DNA of 64,000 bases from the NCBI RefSeq assembly GCF_000143415.4, contig NW_003314299.1, forward strand, positions 1,089,204-1,153,203, written 5' to 3'. Positions within the stretch are counted from its first letter, which is position 1; every line of letters starts with the position of its first letter. This document shows positions 44,858-55,916 of this stretch, piece after piece. The translations under genes were made by a program, and so were the position numbers. Source of the DNA: Selaginella moellendorffii (taxonomy: Eukaryota > Streptophyta > Lycopodiopsida > Selaginellales > Selaginellaceae). The notes under the pieces were generated by a model. It did not search any database, had not been told where the DNA came from, and worked only from the letters and a program-made list of their open reading frames with translations.

Positions 44858-46000
44858 CCAATGCCGCCCACTGCCCGACCTCGCTCGACCGCCATAGCCA
44901 AGGCTGGATAGAGGAAGAAAGAATCAAAAGAAAAGGAAGAAAGAGAAAGAAAGCGTCCAGTGCCGAGGAAGAGAAGAAGCAAGCCCAAACTTTCTAGGAG
45001 AAGCCACACACACACAAAGACAAAGGGATTTTCCAAGCGTCCCAACACGCGATCGCGATGAACTATTTCAACACGTTGCTGCTAAACCCTAAATGCCAGA
45101 TCGATCGATCTCACATCTTCCTTCCAGCGAAAGAGAAATAAACGCCGAGCAAACGCCTTGATCGCGCTCACTGCGCCATGGAAGACCTGGACCCAGCCAA
45201 GCAACGCCAGGCCCACAGCCGTCGGATCCACACCATCCAACGGCCCTCTCTCGAACAGCTCAGCAACGCTCGGTCAAACAAACCACGTCAGCGCCAGCCT
45301 GGCCGTGACGTGGTGTAAGCGCCGCCTTCTACACAGCGGCGGCGCTCGGTGGGCGTACAGTGGCGCCGCTTCCACTCCGCCGCGTGATTGTGACATCGTA
45401 GCGCCCGCGTGGCTGACGACGGCCGTGATTTGTGCCAATGCCTGGAAAGGTGGCGGGCAAATCTCGTTGAGATCCAATGGCAGAGGACAGCTTGGACTCG
45501 ACATCCAACGGCTGGCGTTCAAATTTTTGCGTATCCAAGGGGTATATATCTCGGTAGCTACGCTATATACGACAAGCACTATAAAACAAACAAAGCGAGC
45601 TCGTCTGCCCATACAAGTGGGAGAAAAAACATGGCTTTTTTTTTTCCACATATGATGTTATGTTTGTTGTGGGCATACAAATCTTTCCCTAGAAAATGGT
45701 GGCTACTTTGGACCCCAAAGTCTTGCTAACATTTTTTTCTCATGGAACTTATGATCGTAGAGAATCCATGGAGCTCCAATAATTTACAAGTCAACTGTTC
45801 TTCCTGCTGCTAAAAGGAAAAAGTGTTTTTAAGATGCTAGAAAAAAAAAGTAAAAAGAAAAAGAGCTTTTCCCCCCATTTTTCCTTCTTCCTGTATGCGT
45901 CGATCGACAAATCTATACAAGAGAGTTTGCAGGACGCCCACCTTTTAACCCAGCCTATACATTGTTCAGTAGCAAATACGTAGAGCGTTGTTACAGTAAG
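44858..46000. other. Intergenic, promoter of DUF1685 gene, no gene seen
   Basis: GC-rich part (45150-45500) has long chance frames on both strands with no recognisable domain. AT-rich and A-run part (45620-45900) is 3' of the TRB gene. Confidence 0.55.
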
Positions 46001-47203
46001 CTACACAGTTACAGCCACCACTTCTCGTCCCATGGCCGCCACTGCCTTCATTGCTGGGAGAAACAAGAGGAAAACTTCAGCATCAAACTCAAAAAATTGA
46101 GAGAACGTACGTTTTTTCGTCCTGGTAGCTGCGAGCGCGACATCAGCAGCCGCTTGTTTCATCTCGAGGTCTTGATCCGCGAGCTCCGACTCTCTCGCGG
46201 CTTGCTCCGCCGCTAGAGCAGCCTGCTCGGCGGCAGCCACAGCCAGAGCCGCGACTCTGGCAGCCTCTTCGGCGGTTTTCCTTCTTTCCAAAGCGTCGGG
46301 GTCTAGCTTCGTTCGTTTGGCAATGGAGTCGGTTCTCAGCTTCCGTGTGATGTCCCTCGAGAAAGTCGGCTGTTTGTCATCTTGGTTGTTCCGAAGCCTT
46401 TGGAATTTGGCCCTTCCATCAGATGGAAATTCGTCATTAATCTTATAATTCTGATGCACCTGTTACTCAACTCATGGCCCCGTACTTTTAGGATAAGATA
46501 CAAACTTAGAAGTTATAAGCACAAGCATACAGCGGCATACCTTGATTAGCTTTCCCTCGAGCACCATCGACTTTAGCTTGGAAACCACGAGCTTTTTGAA
46601 ACTCGGGGGTACAGACTGCCGCTCCTACATTACACAGCAGCCACAAAGCTCAAGATCAGGACACAAGAAAGAAAAAGATTGCAAACCTCTATATACTCCG
46701 CGATATCAGTTATGCTGGAACCATTTGGTTCTTTCAATGCCGAGAGCGCACCAAGTATAAGATTATCATACCTGACAAGAGGGAGTAACTCACGGCACTG
46801 GTAAGCTAGGAGCCAGAATAAACTCACTTGGTACCAAGCATCTTTTTTTCCGAGTCGGGAACGGGAGATAGCTCCTCCTTATCCGAGCCATCCTGGGACT
46901 TCGCTCGCCGTCCCCCGGTTTTTTGACCAGCGCCTTTGCCTCTATTTCTGTTGCCATTGTTCGTGGCACTTATGTTTCTCCATTTATCCTGTAGAACCCA
47001 AGCCAAAGAGTTAGAAGTTTCAAGGCAGATCTCTCGAAACTCCAAACCTTCAAGTCTACGTTCGATCGGGACACGAGGACTGGCCCGAATTCCTCGTCCT
47101 TTTGAATCGCTCGCCATTTCCCAGCTCCATACTTCTCGACCCCAGCTCGAAGCGCGGCCTCCTCCTCAGCAGTCCACTTCTGCTTTTGTTGTCCCACGGT
47201 CAT
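46001..47203 (-). CDS. TRB: Telomere repeat-binding factor, Single-Myb-Histone type
   Basis: Six exons (47048-47203, 46828-46988, 46771-46687 read leftward, 46541-46624, 46111-46459, 46001-46053), 295 aa. The N-terminal Myb (residues 7-60) ends in the telobox-binding helix VDLKDKWRN, split by intron 1 as in other TRBs. A linker-histone H1/H5 domain follows (residues 107-168: [43 protein letters not shown]). A coiled coil rich in Ala/Glu fills residues 205-280. TRBs bind telomeric DNA and promoter teloboxes and recruit Polycomb. The last intron (57 nt) is stop-free and in frame. Start at 47203 gives [10 protein letters not shown], the usual N terminus. Confidence 0.95.
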
Positions 47204-47761
47204 GTTCCTGCGGTACTCCGAGTTAGAGATCACAGCCTGGGACGCACGAAATCGCGCGAATTTTGCGAGAATTTCTAGAGCTGCTAAACCCTAGATGAAA
47301 CTGAAGTACCTGGCGCGTTCAGCTGCTCGCGAAGCCGGTGAAGAACCCTAACCCTAACCTCTGCACAGACCTAATGCAGCAGAGGGAAAGCATGGAGAAG
47401 GAAAAACCATCGATCGCAGCGCGCAGAAAGCTTCCCGCGCTGGAGCTAGCACCTAGACGCCAGGAGAGCGAGAAGAAGAGCCCTAAACCTAATTCGCTTC
47501 TACCCTAGTGCTTGCATCTCCGCTCTGCCCTCTTCCCCCTTTCGCTGGACACCAAAAACCCTATCTTGATCATAAATAGAGTACATCCAAAAACAGTACA
47601 TATTCACACCTGTCACAACCTCAGCCGCTCAATCGGCTTATCTCCACGTGGCGCGATGGGAACCTTGGGATTTAACCGTTCTAGTCCGTTGGATGGAATT
47701 TTGAATTGACGAAGGGGATTGGTTCCAGGTAGGTGGGCATGTCTTCCAAAGAGCCCTAAGA
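47204..47761. promoter_or_regulatory. Divergent promoter TRB / YqaJ with telomere-like repeats
   Basis: AACCCTAACCCTAACC at 47344-47359 is two and a half plant telomere repeats. AAACCCTAG lies at 47287-47295 and CCCTAAACCTAA at 47481-47492. These are the sequence class that TRB proteins bind. Confidence 0.7.
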
Positions 47762-48832
47762 ATGCTGGTGGCGGCGGATTTCTGGCGCGCTTCCGGTAAG
47801 ATCGAGTGCTCGTCGATGCGCGTCACTGCGCTGCATTTCCCCGGGATTGCTGGATTCGCAAGCTTGCGCGGCATCGATCGCCGCAGGAGGCCAAGATTTT
47901 GCAGCAGGAGGCAAAGATTTTGTAGCGGAGCTGCGTCGATCGGGTGCATTCCAGGGCCAGGATTGAAAATCTGCGCGCTCGAGCAGGGCACGGAGGAATG
48001 GCTGGAAATTCGCAAGGATCGTCTCACGGCCAGCACATTTGCGAATGCGCTGGGGTTCTTCAAAGGCAAGAGGATCGAGCTGTGGGAAGAGAAGGTCGGG
48101 CTTAGAGGCGCTTTCAAAGGAAACCAGGCGACCAGATGGGGTGTGGAGAACGAATCCGCCGCGGTGGAGAGCTACAAGAGGATCACTGGCCATCTCGTGG
48201 ATCACATTGGTTTTAAAATCTACAAGGAGGACGAAGAACAGCAAACACTCCGGGAAGAGAAAGGTGGTGGCGAGCAAGCTGAGAAGTTTAGCTGGCTTGG
48301 TGCTTCGCCGGATGGTCTCATCGAAGGCAACGAGTCCGACTTGTTCGAGAAGAAAGGAATTCTCGAGGTGAAGTGTCCACACATGAGAGGGAGGAGAAAC
48401 GCTGGAGTTCCATGGGCCAAAGTTCCTCACTACTACGTCCCCCAGCTCCAGGGGCTGCTGGAGATAATCGGGAGGGAATGGATGGATTTCTACGTATGGA
48501 CCGGCAAAAGCAGTGCTTGCTTCCGGGTGACCAAGGATCCGGAGTACTGGACACTGATACACGGGTTGCTCAGCGAGTTTTGGTGGGAGAATGTGATCCC
48601 GGCACGCGAGGCACAAGCAGCCGGAGAAACAAACTTGGATGCTTTCAAGCCTGGTGCTGAGCACCCAAAAACGGGGGCGGTGATCAAAAAGAGCAAAGAG
48701 CTGGGTATGTCGTATCCTTTGATATGGCGTGACGTTGGTGGCACTGTGCAACCCGTGCAGGCTGGACTTAACTTGACACTCTCCATCCTCTCGACCACCA
48801 AGGTGGAAAAAACTGCCAAGGAGGAAGCTTGA
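47762..48832 (+). CDS. YqaJ-type (lambda exonuclease-like) PD-(D/E)XK nuclease
   Basis: Intronless, 356 aa. The domain starts near residue 72: QGTEEWLEIRKDRLTASTFA, TRWGVENESAAVESY, WLGASPDGLI (catalytic Asp), ILEVKCP (catalytic Glu-x-Lys), YYVPQLQGLLEI (conserved Gln) and DFYVWTG. All active-site residues of the YqaJ/lambda-exonuclease family are present. The first 70 residues are rich in Arg, Ser and Ala with few acidic residues, fitting an organelle transit peptide. Plants carry such genes (Arabidopsis At1g67660 type, annotated as restriction-endonuclease-like). A role in organelle DNA repair is a guess. Divergent from TRB. Confidence 0.9.
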   Translation: MLVAADFWRASGKIECSSMRVTALHFPGIAGFASLRGIDRRRRPRFCSRRQRFCSGAASIGCIPGPGLKICALEQGTEEWLEIRKDRLTASTFANALGFFKGKRIELWEEKVGLRGAFKGNQATRWGVENESAAVESYKRITGHLVDHIGFKIYKEDEEQQTLREEKGGGEQAEKFSWLGASPDGLIEGNESDLFEKKGILEVKCPHMRGRRNAGVPWAKVPHYYVPQLQGLLEIIGREWMDFYVWTGKSSACFRVTKDPEYWTLIHGLLSEFWWENVIPAREAQAAGETNLDAFKPGAEHPKTGAVIKKSKELGMSYPLIWRDVGGTVQPVQAGLNLTLSILSTTKVEKTAKEEA

Positions 48833-49519
48833 GCTGTGAGAGAGCCTTTCTTCTTTTGGGATACTCCAAGAGGTTTGTCACTGATCGTCCTCTTTCGGTT
48901 CTGACGACTTGTTCAAGCAGACTGGAAGGATCTAACGTCCTGAAGATCGTTTACACCAGATCTAAGGTACTCATAAGCAAAGTAGAAGTTATGGAGCTGA
49001 TGAAAAATTGCTTTGGTTCCCCGTGAGATGAACCAAAGCTTGAGGCTGCTGTTAGAAGAGCGATGCATCGCATCTAGACCTCTTTATATTGGTGCATCAT
49101 AGGCAGTCTTCCTGGTTTCAGATAGAGATGACTCCGTGTACAAACTGTTTATGCTGTTGCTACGTCTTACTCCAAGCGTGAGCAGACAAAAACTGCCAGA
49201 GATGAACTTACATCAGATATTTGTTTTGTTTTTCTTTCGTCTAAACTTTTTTAGTGTGGGTCTTCTAAGCTTTAAAAGGCCTAAGCATTCTCTTGCATGA
49301 CTTCATTGTGTGTTCTCATATGGACAAAGTTCGTGCCTTTGCTTGCTGTCAGTCGGTCTAGAATATTCCAAGGGACATATCCTTGGCTTGCCTCATGGGA
49401 CGGACAGCTCTTTGCGTTCTTTAAGGGATGGATTGGAATGGCCTCTATCTAAACATTATATGTCTCCTCTTTTGTAGGCTCATTGCCATTGGAGCACAGT
49501 GAAGTTGTGAACCTGCACA
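48833..49519. other. Spacer between YqaJ and AVT1-type genes
   Basis: No gene seen. The region holds the YqaJ 3' UTR and the transporter promoter; a GT donor/AG acceptor pair could make a 5' leader intron, but this is not certain. Confidence 0.55.
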
Positions 49520-51793
49520 ATGTATGTTCCACAGAAAGGCTACCTTCCCCAGCGCCAATATGCAGCACACAATAGTGATGTTGACGATGAAGAACAAGAA
49601 GAAGAGCAGGAGGAGTGCGATGAAGAAAAGCAAGATGAGGACGAAGTGACTCTGTGGCCTCAGAGCTACAGGTATGAAGTTAGGATTGTTAACATTGTTT
49701 CCAGATCCAAGTCTCCAGCAATGAGCAAATTCGCTCGAGAGAACTTCTCAATTTTGCTGTATGATTGATCTGCTGTTTTATGGCTGCAGGCAATCCATCG
49801 ACGCTTATAGCTTCTTGACACCTCCAAAGCTCAGCATTCTTAGCCCCGCGAGCCTGACTCGATCGTTTTTATCCTCCTCGGCTGGCAAGCGGTCGTACTT
49901 GCAAGACGACGAAGAAAAGGATCTCAAAAGCCAACTCTTATCAGCGCAGGGACAAGATCAGGCAACTTCCACCGACACTACAACCTTGGTGGAAAGGAAA
50001 CCTTCCATTGTTACGATCGCTCACGGATTTCCGAGAGAACCTCAAGATGAAGGCTGTGGCTTTACGCAGGCATTGCTGAATGGTACGTTTGTCTTTCATT
50101 TTCTTTAACTCTTTTTACATTTTCTGTTACAGGAATGAATGTTCTTGCTGGTGTTGGGATCTTGACTACACCTTATGCAGTGAAACAAGGAGGCTGGATT
50201 GGATTGGTTCTACTTTTCTCACTAGCCGTCATTTGCTGCTACACCGGTATTATCTTGCGAAAATGTTTGGAAAGCAGGCCGGGGCTGAAAACATATCCAG
50301 ACATTGGACAGGCAGCTTTTGGAAGCATTGGACGACTGATCATCTCGGTGAGCCACTCAATCAAGTTCTCTTGAGTTCCAACGTTTTAATTTTTGTGTGT
50401 TTCACACTGGCCAGATTGTTTTGTACGTGGAACTCTACGTAAGTACACCCCGGAATGCATTGGGATCTCTGACGTTAATCACGTTTTTGCTCACAGGCCT
50501 GCTGTGTCGAGTTTTTGATACTCGAAGGAGACAACCTCTCGGTATTATTTCCAGGAACACAACTATCTTTGTTCGGGTATACGCTGGATTCACATAAGCT
50601 TTTTGCCATTCTTGCTGCGTTATTCATCCTTCCAACAGTCTGGCTACGAAATCTCCATCTTCTCTCTTATGTTTCAGGTAAGCGTGATCTTCTTGTCTTC
50701 AGGCAAGCATACTCTAAGCAATTTTCGTTCTCCAGCCGGTGGAGTTGTCGCGTCTCTTATTGTTGTTTTCACGGTCTTCTGGGTTGGAGCAGTGGACGGA
50801 ATAGGATTCCACGAAACTGGGAAGTTCATTGACATAGCTGGATTGCCAGTGTCGCTTGGTTTGTATGGATTTTGCTACTCCGGACACGCCGTTTTTCCAA
50901 ACATATACACGTCCATGAAGAACAAAAGTCGATACAATCGCGTGCTAACCATCAGGTATTCAATCTATACTCGCTTGTCTTCTTCTCTGACTGCCTCTCT
51001 TGCAGCTTCGTTTTGTGTGCTGGGCTTTTCGGTGCTGTGGCAGCCATGGGATACAAAATGTTTGGCGATAAAACTCGGTCTCAGGTCACTCTCAACATGC
51101 CAAAGGAGTTTGTGGCTTCGAAGATTGCACTTTGGACGATCGTAAGCATTGCCGCGCTCTTTCTTTTCCTCTGAGTTACTCATGGTGCTTCGAATGTGCA
51201 GGTTATCAATCCTTTTACGAAGTATCCACTGCGTCATATCTTTTTACGTTTTATTTTTCTGGCTTAACTCGAAACAGATACGCACTGACGATCACTCCGG
51301 TAGCGCTTAGTCTTGAGGAGCTGTTGCCGATCAACAGCTCTCGCTTCCAGCAGCATCTAGCCTCCATTGTCATCCGTACCTTGCTAGTCGCCTCGACAGT
51401 TGTCGTTGCCATCTCGGTACCATTTTTCGGTAAACACAGCCTTTGATCGCTATAAGCGCCGATACGAAGTAACCGTGCAGGCTTTGTGATGGCGTTTATC
51501 GGATCTTTCCTTAGCATGGCAGTGGTAATGTTTCTTTTCCTCTTTTTGCTGTGGTAAAGCTTATGGTGCTTACGTCTCAGTCCTTAATTCTTCCTTGTGC
51601 GTGCTACATGAGAATCAGAGGCAGCAAACTAAGCTTGATGGAGGTAAGCTAAGTGTTTTTCTCAAGGCAAAAAGGCTTAAGCGTGCTTTTCCAGCTTACT
51701 CTTGGTATTGGTATAATGCTGGTTGGAATTGTTTGCGCTGTGGGAGGAACATTATCTTCCCTTGACGCCATCATCAAACAATTGAAGAACTAA
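49520..51793 (+). CDS. Vacuolar amino acid transporter, AVT1 subfamily (AAAP)
   Basis: Twelve exons (49520-49671, 49790-50082, 50133-50347, 50415-50438, 50497-50677, 50736-50955, 51006-51141, 51202-51221, 51278-51429, 51481-51524, 51581-51643, 51695-51793), in frame, 532 aa. A cytosolic, very acidic N terminus (about 150 residues, [10 protein letters not shown]) precedes about 11 membrane segments. Family marks: [26 protein letters not shown]-like [47 protein letters not shown]1 proteins exchange amino acids across the tonoplast. Exons of 24 and 20 nt make this gene easy to mis-annotate. Confidence 0.93.
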
Positions 51794-52352
51794 GTTACAT
51801 CCTTTTAACGTTGCTCTCGGGCTTGATTCTCTTGAGAGATACTAATGCTCCACTCGCCAATTATTAAAGATTGTGTAAGTTTTGTTCCATCGCGACAGTG
51901 AGCTTGCACGAGTCATCTCGAGCTTGCACGTTTGTTCTTGGTACGCTTCCCTTTGCAAGAAAATCTATGCTAATTGGCTTGTCTTTCCAGTTTTGCTTGG
52001 AAAGGTTCTCATAACGTATCAAGAGCTAAGATTGTAAGTTATCTACTTTCTACTTTACGAAAAAAATCCTTGTTTTCGTTTCACCTACGTCATTTCTAAT
52101 TTTTTTTCTCAAAAAATATTTACATCACTTTTTCTCCTCCAATCCTCTTTTTTTTTTTGTTTTCGTTTTTCCTGATCTCTCTCACGCTAAAAGAATCTAC
52201 CAGCCGCCCATGAGATTGCCTGGCGCTAACTTTTTTGAGTCCTCCAAAATCGAATCTCACGATGAATCCTCCAAAAGAAAAAAGAAGCAAAGAAGAAAGA
52301 AAATGAAAAGAGTGCCTGACCTTCGCTCGCTCGCTTCGGGGGGGGGGCCGCG
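51794..52352. other. Convergent spacer, AVT1-type / SKIP14
   Basis: 3' UTRs of both genes; T-rich runs at 52100-52160 and an 11-base G run at about 52338-52347. No gene seen. Confidence 0.6.
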
Positions 52353-53825
52353 TTATTGCCTCCTTCCTCCTACAAAAGAATCGTTGATACTATGGTTGAT
52401 TTTGTTGTTCTTGCCGATAGTAGTGTTGTTGGTGTTGCTGTAGCTATGGTTTTTGTTGGTCTTTTCTCTCGATGATCCCTCCATCGTTGCTAGTAGCATC
52501 ATCCCATTCCTGCCGATCGAGCCATCGCCCAAGATCGCCCTCTTCTTCCCCTCTTCTTGTTCCTGCCGCTGCTGCTTTAGCCTCCACTCCTCCTCCACCG
52601 TCTTCTGGTCGTGGAAAGACAGCGATCCACACCCAAACCCCGTGCCTGGGAACGTCGCCTCCACCGGCAGCCTCGAGCACTTGAGGCACATAAAGTCGAG
52701 CGCGAACGTCTCCTCAAAGTCCCCATTCTCGAAGCATCCACCGCAGTTGTCACACCTGGGAACGCAGCTCAGGCAGCCCCGGCACTGCTGCTCCCCCGCG
52801 GACCACTTCTCGTGGCACTTGGTCCTCCAGCAGTCGTAAACCACCCGGAGAAGATCACACCTCGGGCATGCTTCCACGTCCAGGACCCTGTCGCCGTAGC
52901 CCCTGTGCGTGAGCCTATAGTAGAGCGGCCAGCACTTGTCCGGGCAGAGCGCCTCGCGCAGCTCCTGGATGCGCTCCTTGGTGATGTCGTTCAAGCCCTC
53001 CACGCGCAGCCGCCGCAAGCGCTGGTATCCGGGCAGTGTGTGCCGCTGAGCCATCTTCACGACACCCTCGATCGTCAATCCCTTGCAACAGGACACGTCC
53101 AACTGGAAAGAACAAGATCACCAACAAAGTGTGTAAGAAACGCAGAAAACAGAGAAAACTTTGCTCACCTTTGTAAGCATGGTGTTGCCAGCGAGAACAC
53201 TCTCCAGCGACGCATCCGTGATCCTCTGGCAGTTCGCGAGCTTGAGGCTCTGGAGGCGTCCCTGGGCTCGGAGCGCCAGGATCAGCAGCGCGGTGTCCGT
53301 GAGCTTCAAGTCCAGGGGCGGATCCAGCCTTAAGTTCTGCCAGTGTGGAGCCTCGCGCCTCACCATCTCCAGCAAAGGCTTGCAGACCATCTCCAGGGAA
53401 AGAAGCTCCTGGAGCCCGAGGTAGTGGATCACGTACCGGAAGGCCTCGTGTGGAGGGCCGGGAGATGGAAGAACCTCTCGCTCTTGTGCGCCCTGCTTGA
53501 GGATCTCCGCGGTGACCACCTCGGCTGGAAGTTGGCAGCAAATCGCTGGGTTGATCCCAAGCCAGTAGCAGTACCACTGGAGGACGGAGACGAAATCCCT
53601 CCCATCGCCACACCAGCCCAACTTCGTCCCATACGAGGAGAACTTCTCGGGCGGGCGCGAAGGAAATGGAGCAAAGTTGGCATACTCGAGACCGCCGCCA
53701 TAGCTGTGATCGTAGTACGGTGGAGGAGGCTGCTGCCCGCTTGTGTCGAATTCCACCCACGCGACATCGCCCCAGGAGTAACACGGTCGCTGGAACGCGA
53801 AGCCTTTGTCCAGAGATGACGCCAT
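52353..53825 (-). CDS. SKIP14: F-box protein SKIP14-like
   Basis: Two exons, 53169-53825 and 52353-53102, 468 aa. The order is: N-terminal region with WCGDGRDFVSVLQWYCYWLG, a divergent F-box near residues 130-175 (HEAFRYVIHYLGLQELLSLE), a leucine-rich stretch (LILALRAQGRLQSLKLANCQ, RITDASLESVL, LDVSCCKGLT), then a Cys-rich part with repeated CxxC (CPRCDLL, CRGCLSCVPRCDNCGGC, CLKCSRL). This matches Arabidopsis SKIP14, an SCF E3 subunit that binds ASK1. Target unknown. The C terminus is Asn/Ser-rich and low complexity. Confidence 0.9.
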
Positions 53826-54358
53826 AGCCGCCTTAGGTCTCCAAAAGGGAGGAAAGGGAGGAGAGAGAAGAAAAAGGGAAATCTGGAGGGAATTGAGAGC
53901 TAGAGAGAGCGAGAATGAGACCCTTCCCCGCCGCGCACTGGAAACGCGCCGAAGAGCGAAACCCTAGGTTGGATCCGATGCGCCGGGCAGCAATACGCAC
54001 CTCGATGGAACGGCCGCGCGGCGGGGAAGGCGTCAATCCGATCGGCGGGGGAGATTGGAGCGCGGCGCCAGTGGAACCGGCGGCGTAGCAGCAGCGAAGA
54101 ACAAGAAGAGGGAGCGCGCAAACACGCAACGAGGGCGATCCACACGCACTGCCGGAGAAAAAGAATAAAATTATTAGGGCACTCTTGGTGACGTGGATGC
54201 CGTACGCTAAATGGGCAGTGCTTACTTCGCGAATCATTCAAGAAATGCTGGCGTGTTCTTTGGATCCCGATTGGGACGTATTCGAGCCGCAAGCCCTAAT
54301 TTGCAAGCCCTAGATTTCAAAATCTTTTTTAAACTTCTGAGTTTGCGCGCGAAAGCTT
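53826..54358. other. Spacer, SKIP14 promoter and AKR 3' region
   Basis: GC-rich leader with GAAACCCTAGG at 53959-53969. No gene seen; chance frames only. Confidence 0.55.
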
Positions 54359-55770
54359 TCACTTCGTCTGGAAGATGTTTTGGATCATCTTCTGGGGAGA
54401 ATTCGCTGCTGCTGCTTCGATCTGGGCGATTTCGTCGCTGGAGAGCCGCCAGCCAAGCGCGCCCAGGTTCTCTCGTGCTTGATCCAGGGTCTTGACTCCG
54501 GGGATTGGGATCGTTCCCTTGCAAATGCACCAGTTGATGGCTACCTTTTGGACGAACGCAAAAGGCATAAGAAAGATCTCAGCAGTGGAATCGAATTTGA
54601 TTACCTGTGACATTGTCTTCTTCCTTTTTCTCGCGATTTCTTCCAGGGCGTCCAGCAGCGGTGTAATTCCCGGCAAAACTCGAGAGAAGAGCAATCCCCT
54701 GCGCGTACGTGTTAACGTAATGGTGGATCAAAAGAGAATTTCTCAGATACCGCGGTCCCTGTGGAAAGATGGTTGACGACGCTTGGTATTTTCCCGTGAG
54801 CATTCCAAGTCCTAAAGGACTGTAAGCAATGACTTTGATTCCCAAGTCATCGCACACGGATTTAACCTCCATTTGATCGGTCCCCATGCTTAGAAGAGAG
54901 AATTGGACCTGAAAATCAAACAAGAAGTTCCAAAGAAGAAAGGACTATCTAGACCTGGGCAGAGCTTAGAGGAACTCCTTGCTTTTCCAAATACTTGTGG
55001 ATTTTTACCAGTTGCTTCGGTCCATAGTTACTTACACCCACGGCCTTCACAAGTCCCTGGCAGTAATTTTATCATGTTTTTTTCTTACCGTCGTAGCAAA
55101 CTAACTTGGAGCATACCTCCTTGTAAATTTCCGCAAGGCCGGACCACAGTGCTTGTTCTTGGAATGGAGCATAATTTGCAGCTGACCAATGCAGCTGACC
55201 AATTCCAAGCTGTTCCAGTTGTAATCTTCGCAAAGATCCTCTGAAAACCAAAGAAAACAAACTTCCAAAATCACGTAAAAAGGAGAAAACTTACTTGCAA
55301 GCTTGAACCATTTGCCATGGTGTAACTCGCCATGGATAAGCTGCAAACTTGGTGGCAATCACAATATCTTTTTGAGTGCCTGGGAAGAACAGAGTTTCAT
55401 TGAGAGAAGCGCAAATGTGGATTAAGATCTTAAACCTTGTTGGAACTCCCGGATAAATTTGCCCAGAAGAATCTCGCTTCGCCCATTCAGTTTTCCTGTG
55501 CCATACGAATCCGCTGTGTCAAAGAAATTAACACCCTTGGAAGTTGCAAAGTTGAAGAGCTGCTGAAGCTCGTTGTCCATGGAGGGATTGTATCCCCACA
55601 GCAGTGTGTTACCCCATGCCCAAGTTCCCAATCCCATTGGAGAGACCTTTACAGGGCCAAGCTTCACCTTTGCCACAGAGAATCTCAGAATGGATTGATT
55701 TCTGGAATAATCTTCCAGTTACCTTGTCCCATGGCCAAAGTGCTGGCATGAATGGTAGTAGTGAAGACAT
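54359..55770 (-). CDS. Aldo/keto reductase, plastid type (At1g06690-like)
   Basis: Eight exons (55723-55770, 55436-55667, 55295-55379, 55117-55240, 54955-55056, 54751-54908, 54605-54698, 54359-54544), in frame, 342 aa. AKR marks: [15 protein letters not shown], the catalytic Asp and Tyr in [11 protein letters not shown], Lys in [12 protein letters not shown] and His in IGQLHW. The NADP-binding end has [16 protein letters not shown] and [14 protein letters not shown]. The closest relatives are plant plastid-located reductases. The N terminus is uncertain: an in-frame Met lies upstream at 55848, which would lengthen the leader as expected for a transit peptide. Confidence 0.9.
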
Positions 55771-55916
55771 AGATTCTTGAGGGAAGAAACTGTGAAATAA
55801 AAAAGACTTTAAAGGCTGCTTGGATAATTTAGAGGTTCTGTGAAACAAAGGTTATATATCCAAATCTTGCTGTGCAGAATGAGATTTATTTTATCAAAAT
55901 TGTGTGTGCAAAAGCC

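Noticed and set aside
45158-45655. A 165-codon plus-strand frame in GC-rich intergenic DNA
   Set aside because: No recognisable domain, competing frames on the other strand, and no splice-supported extension.
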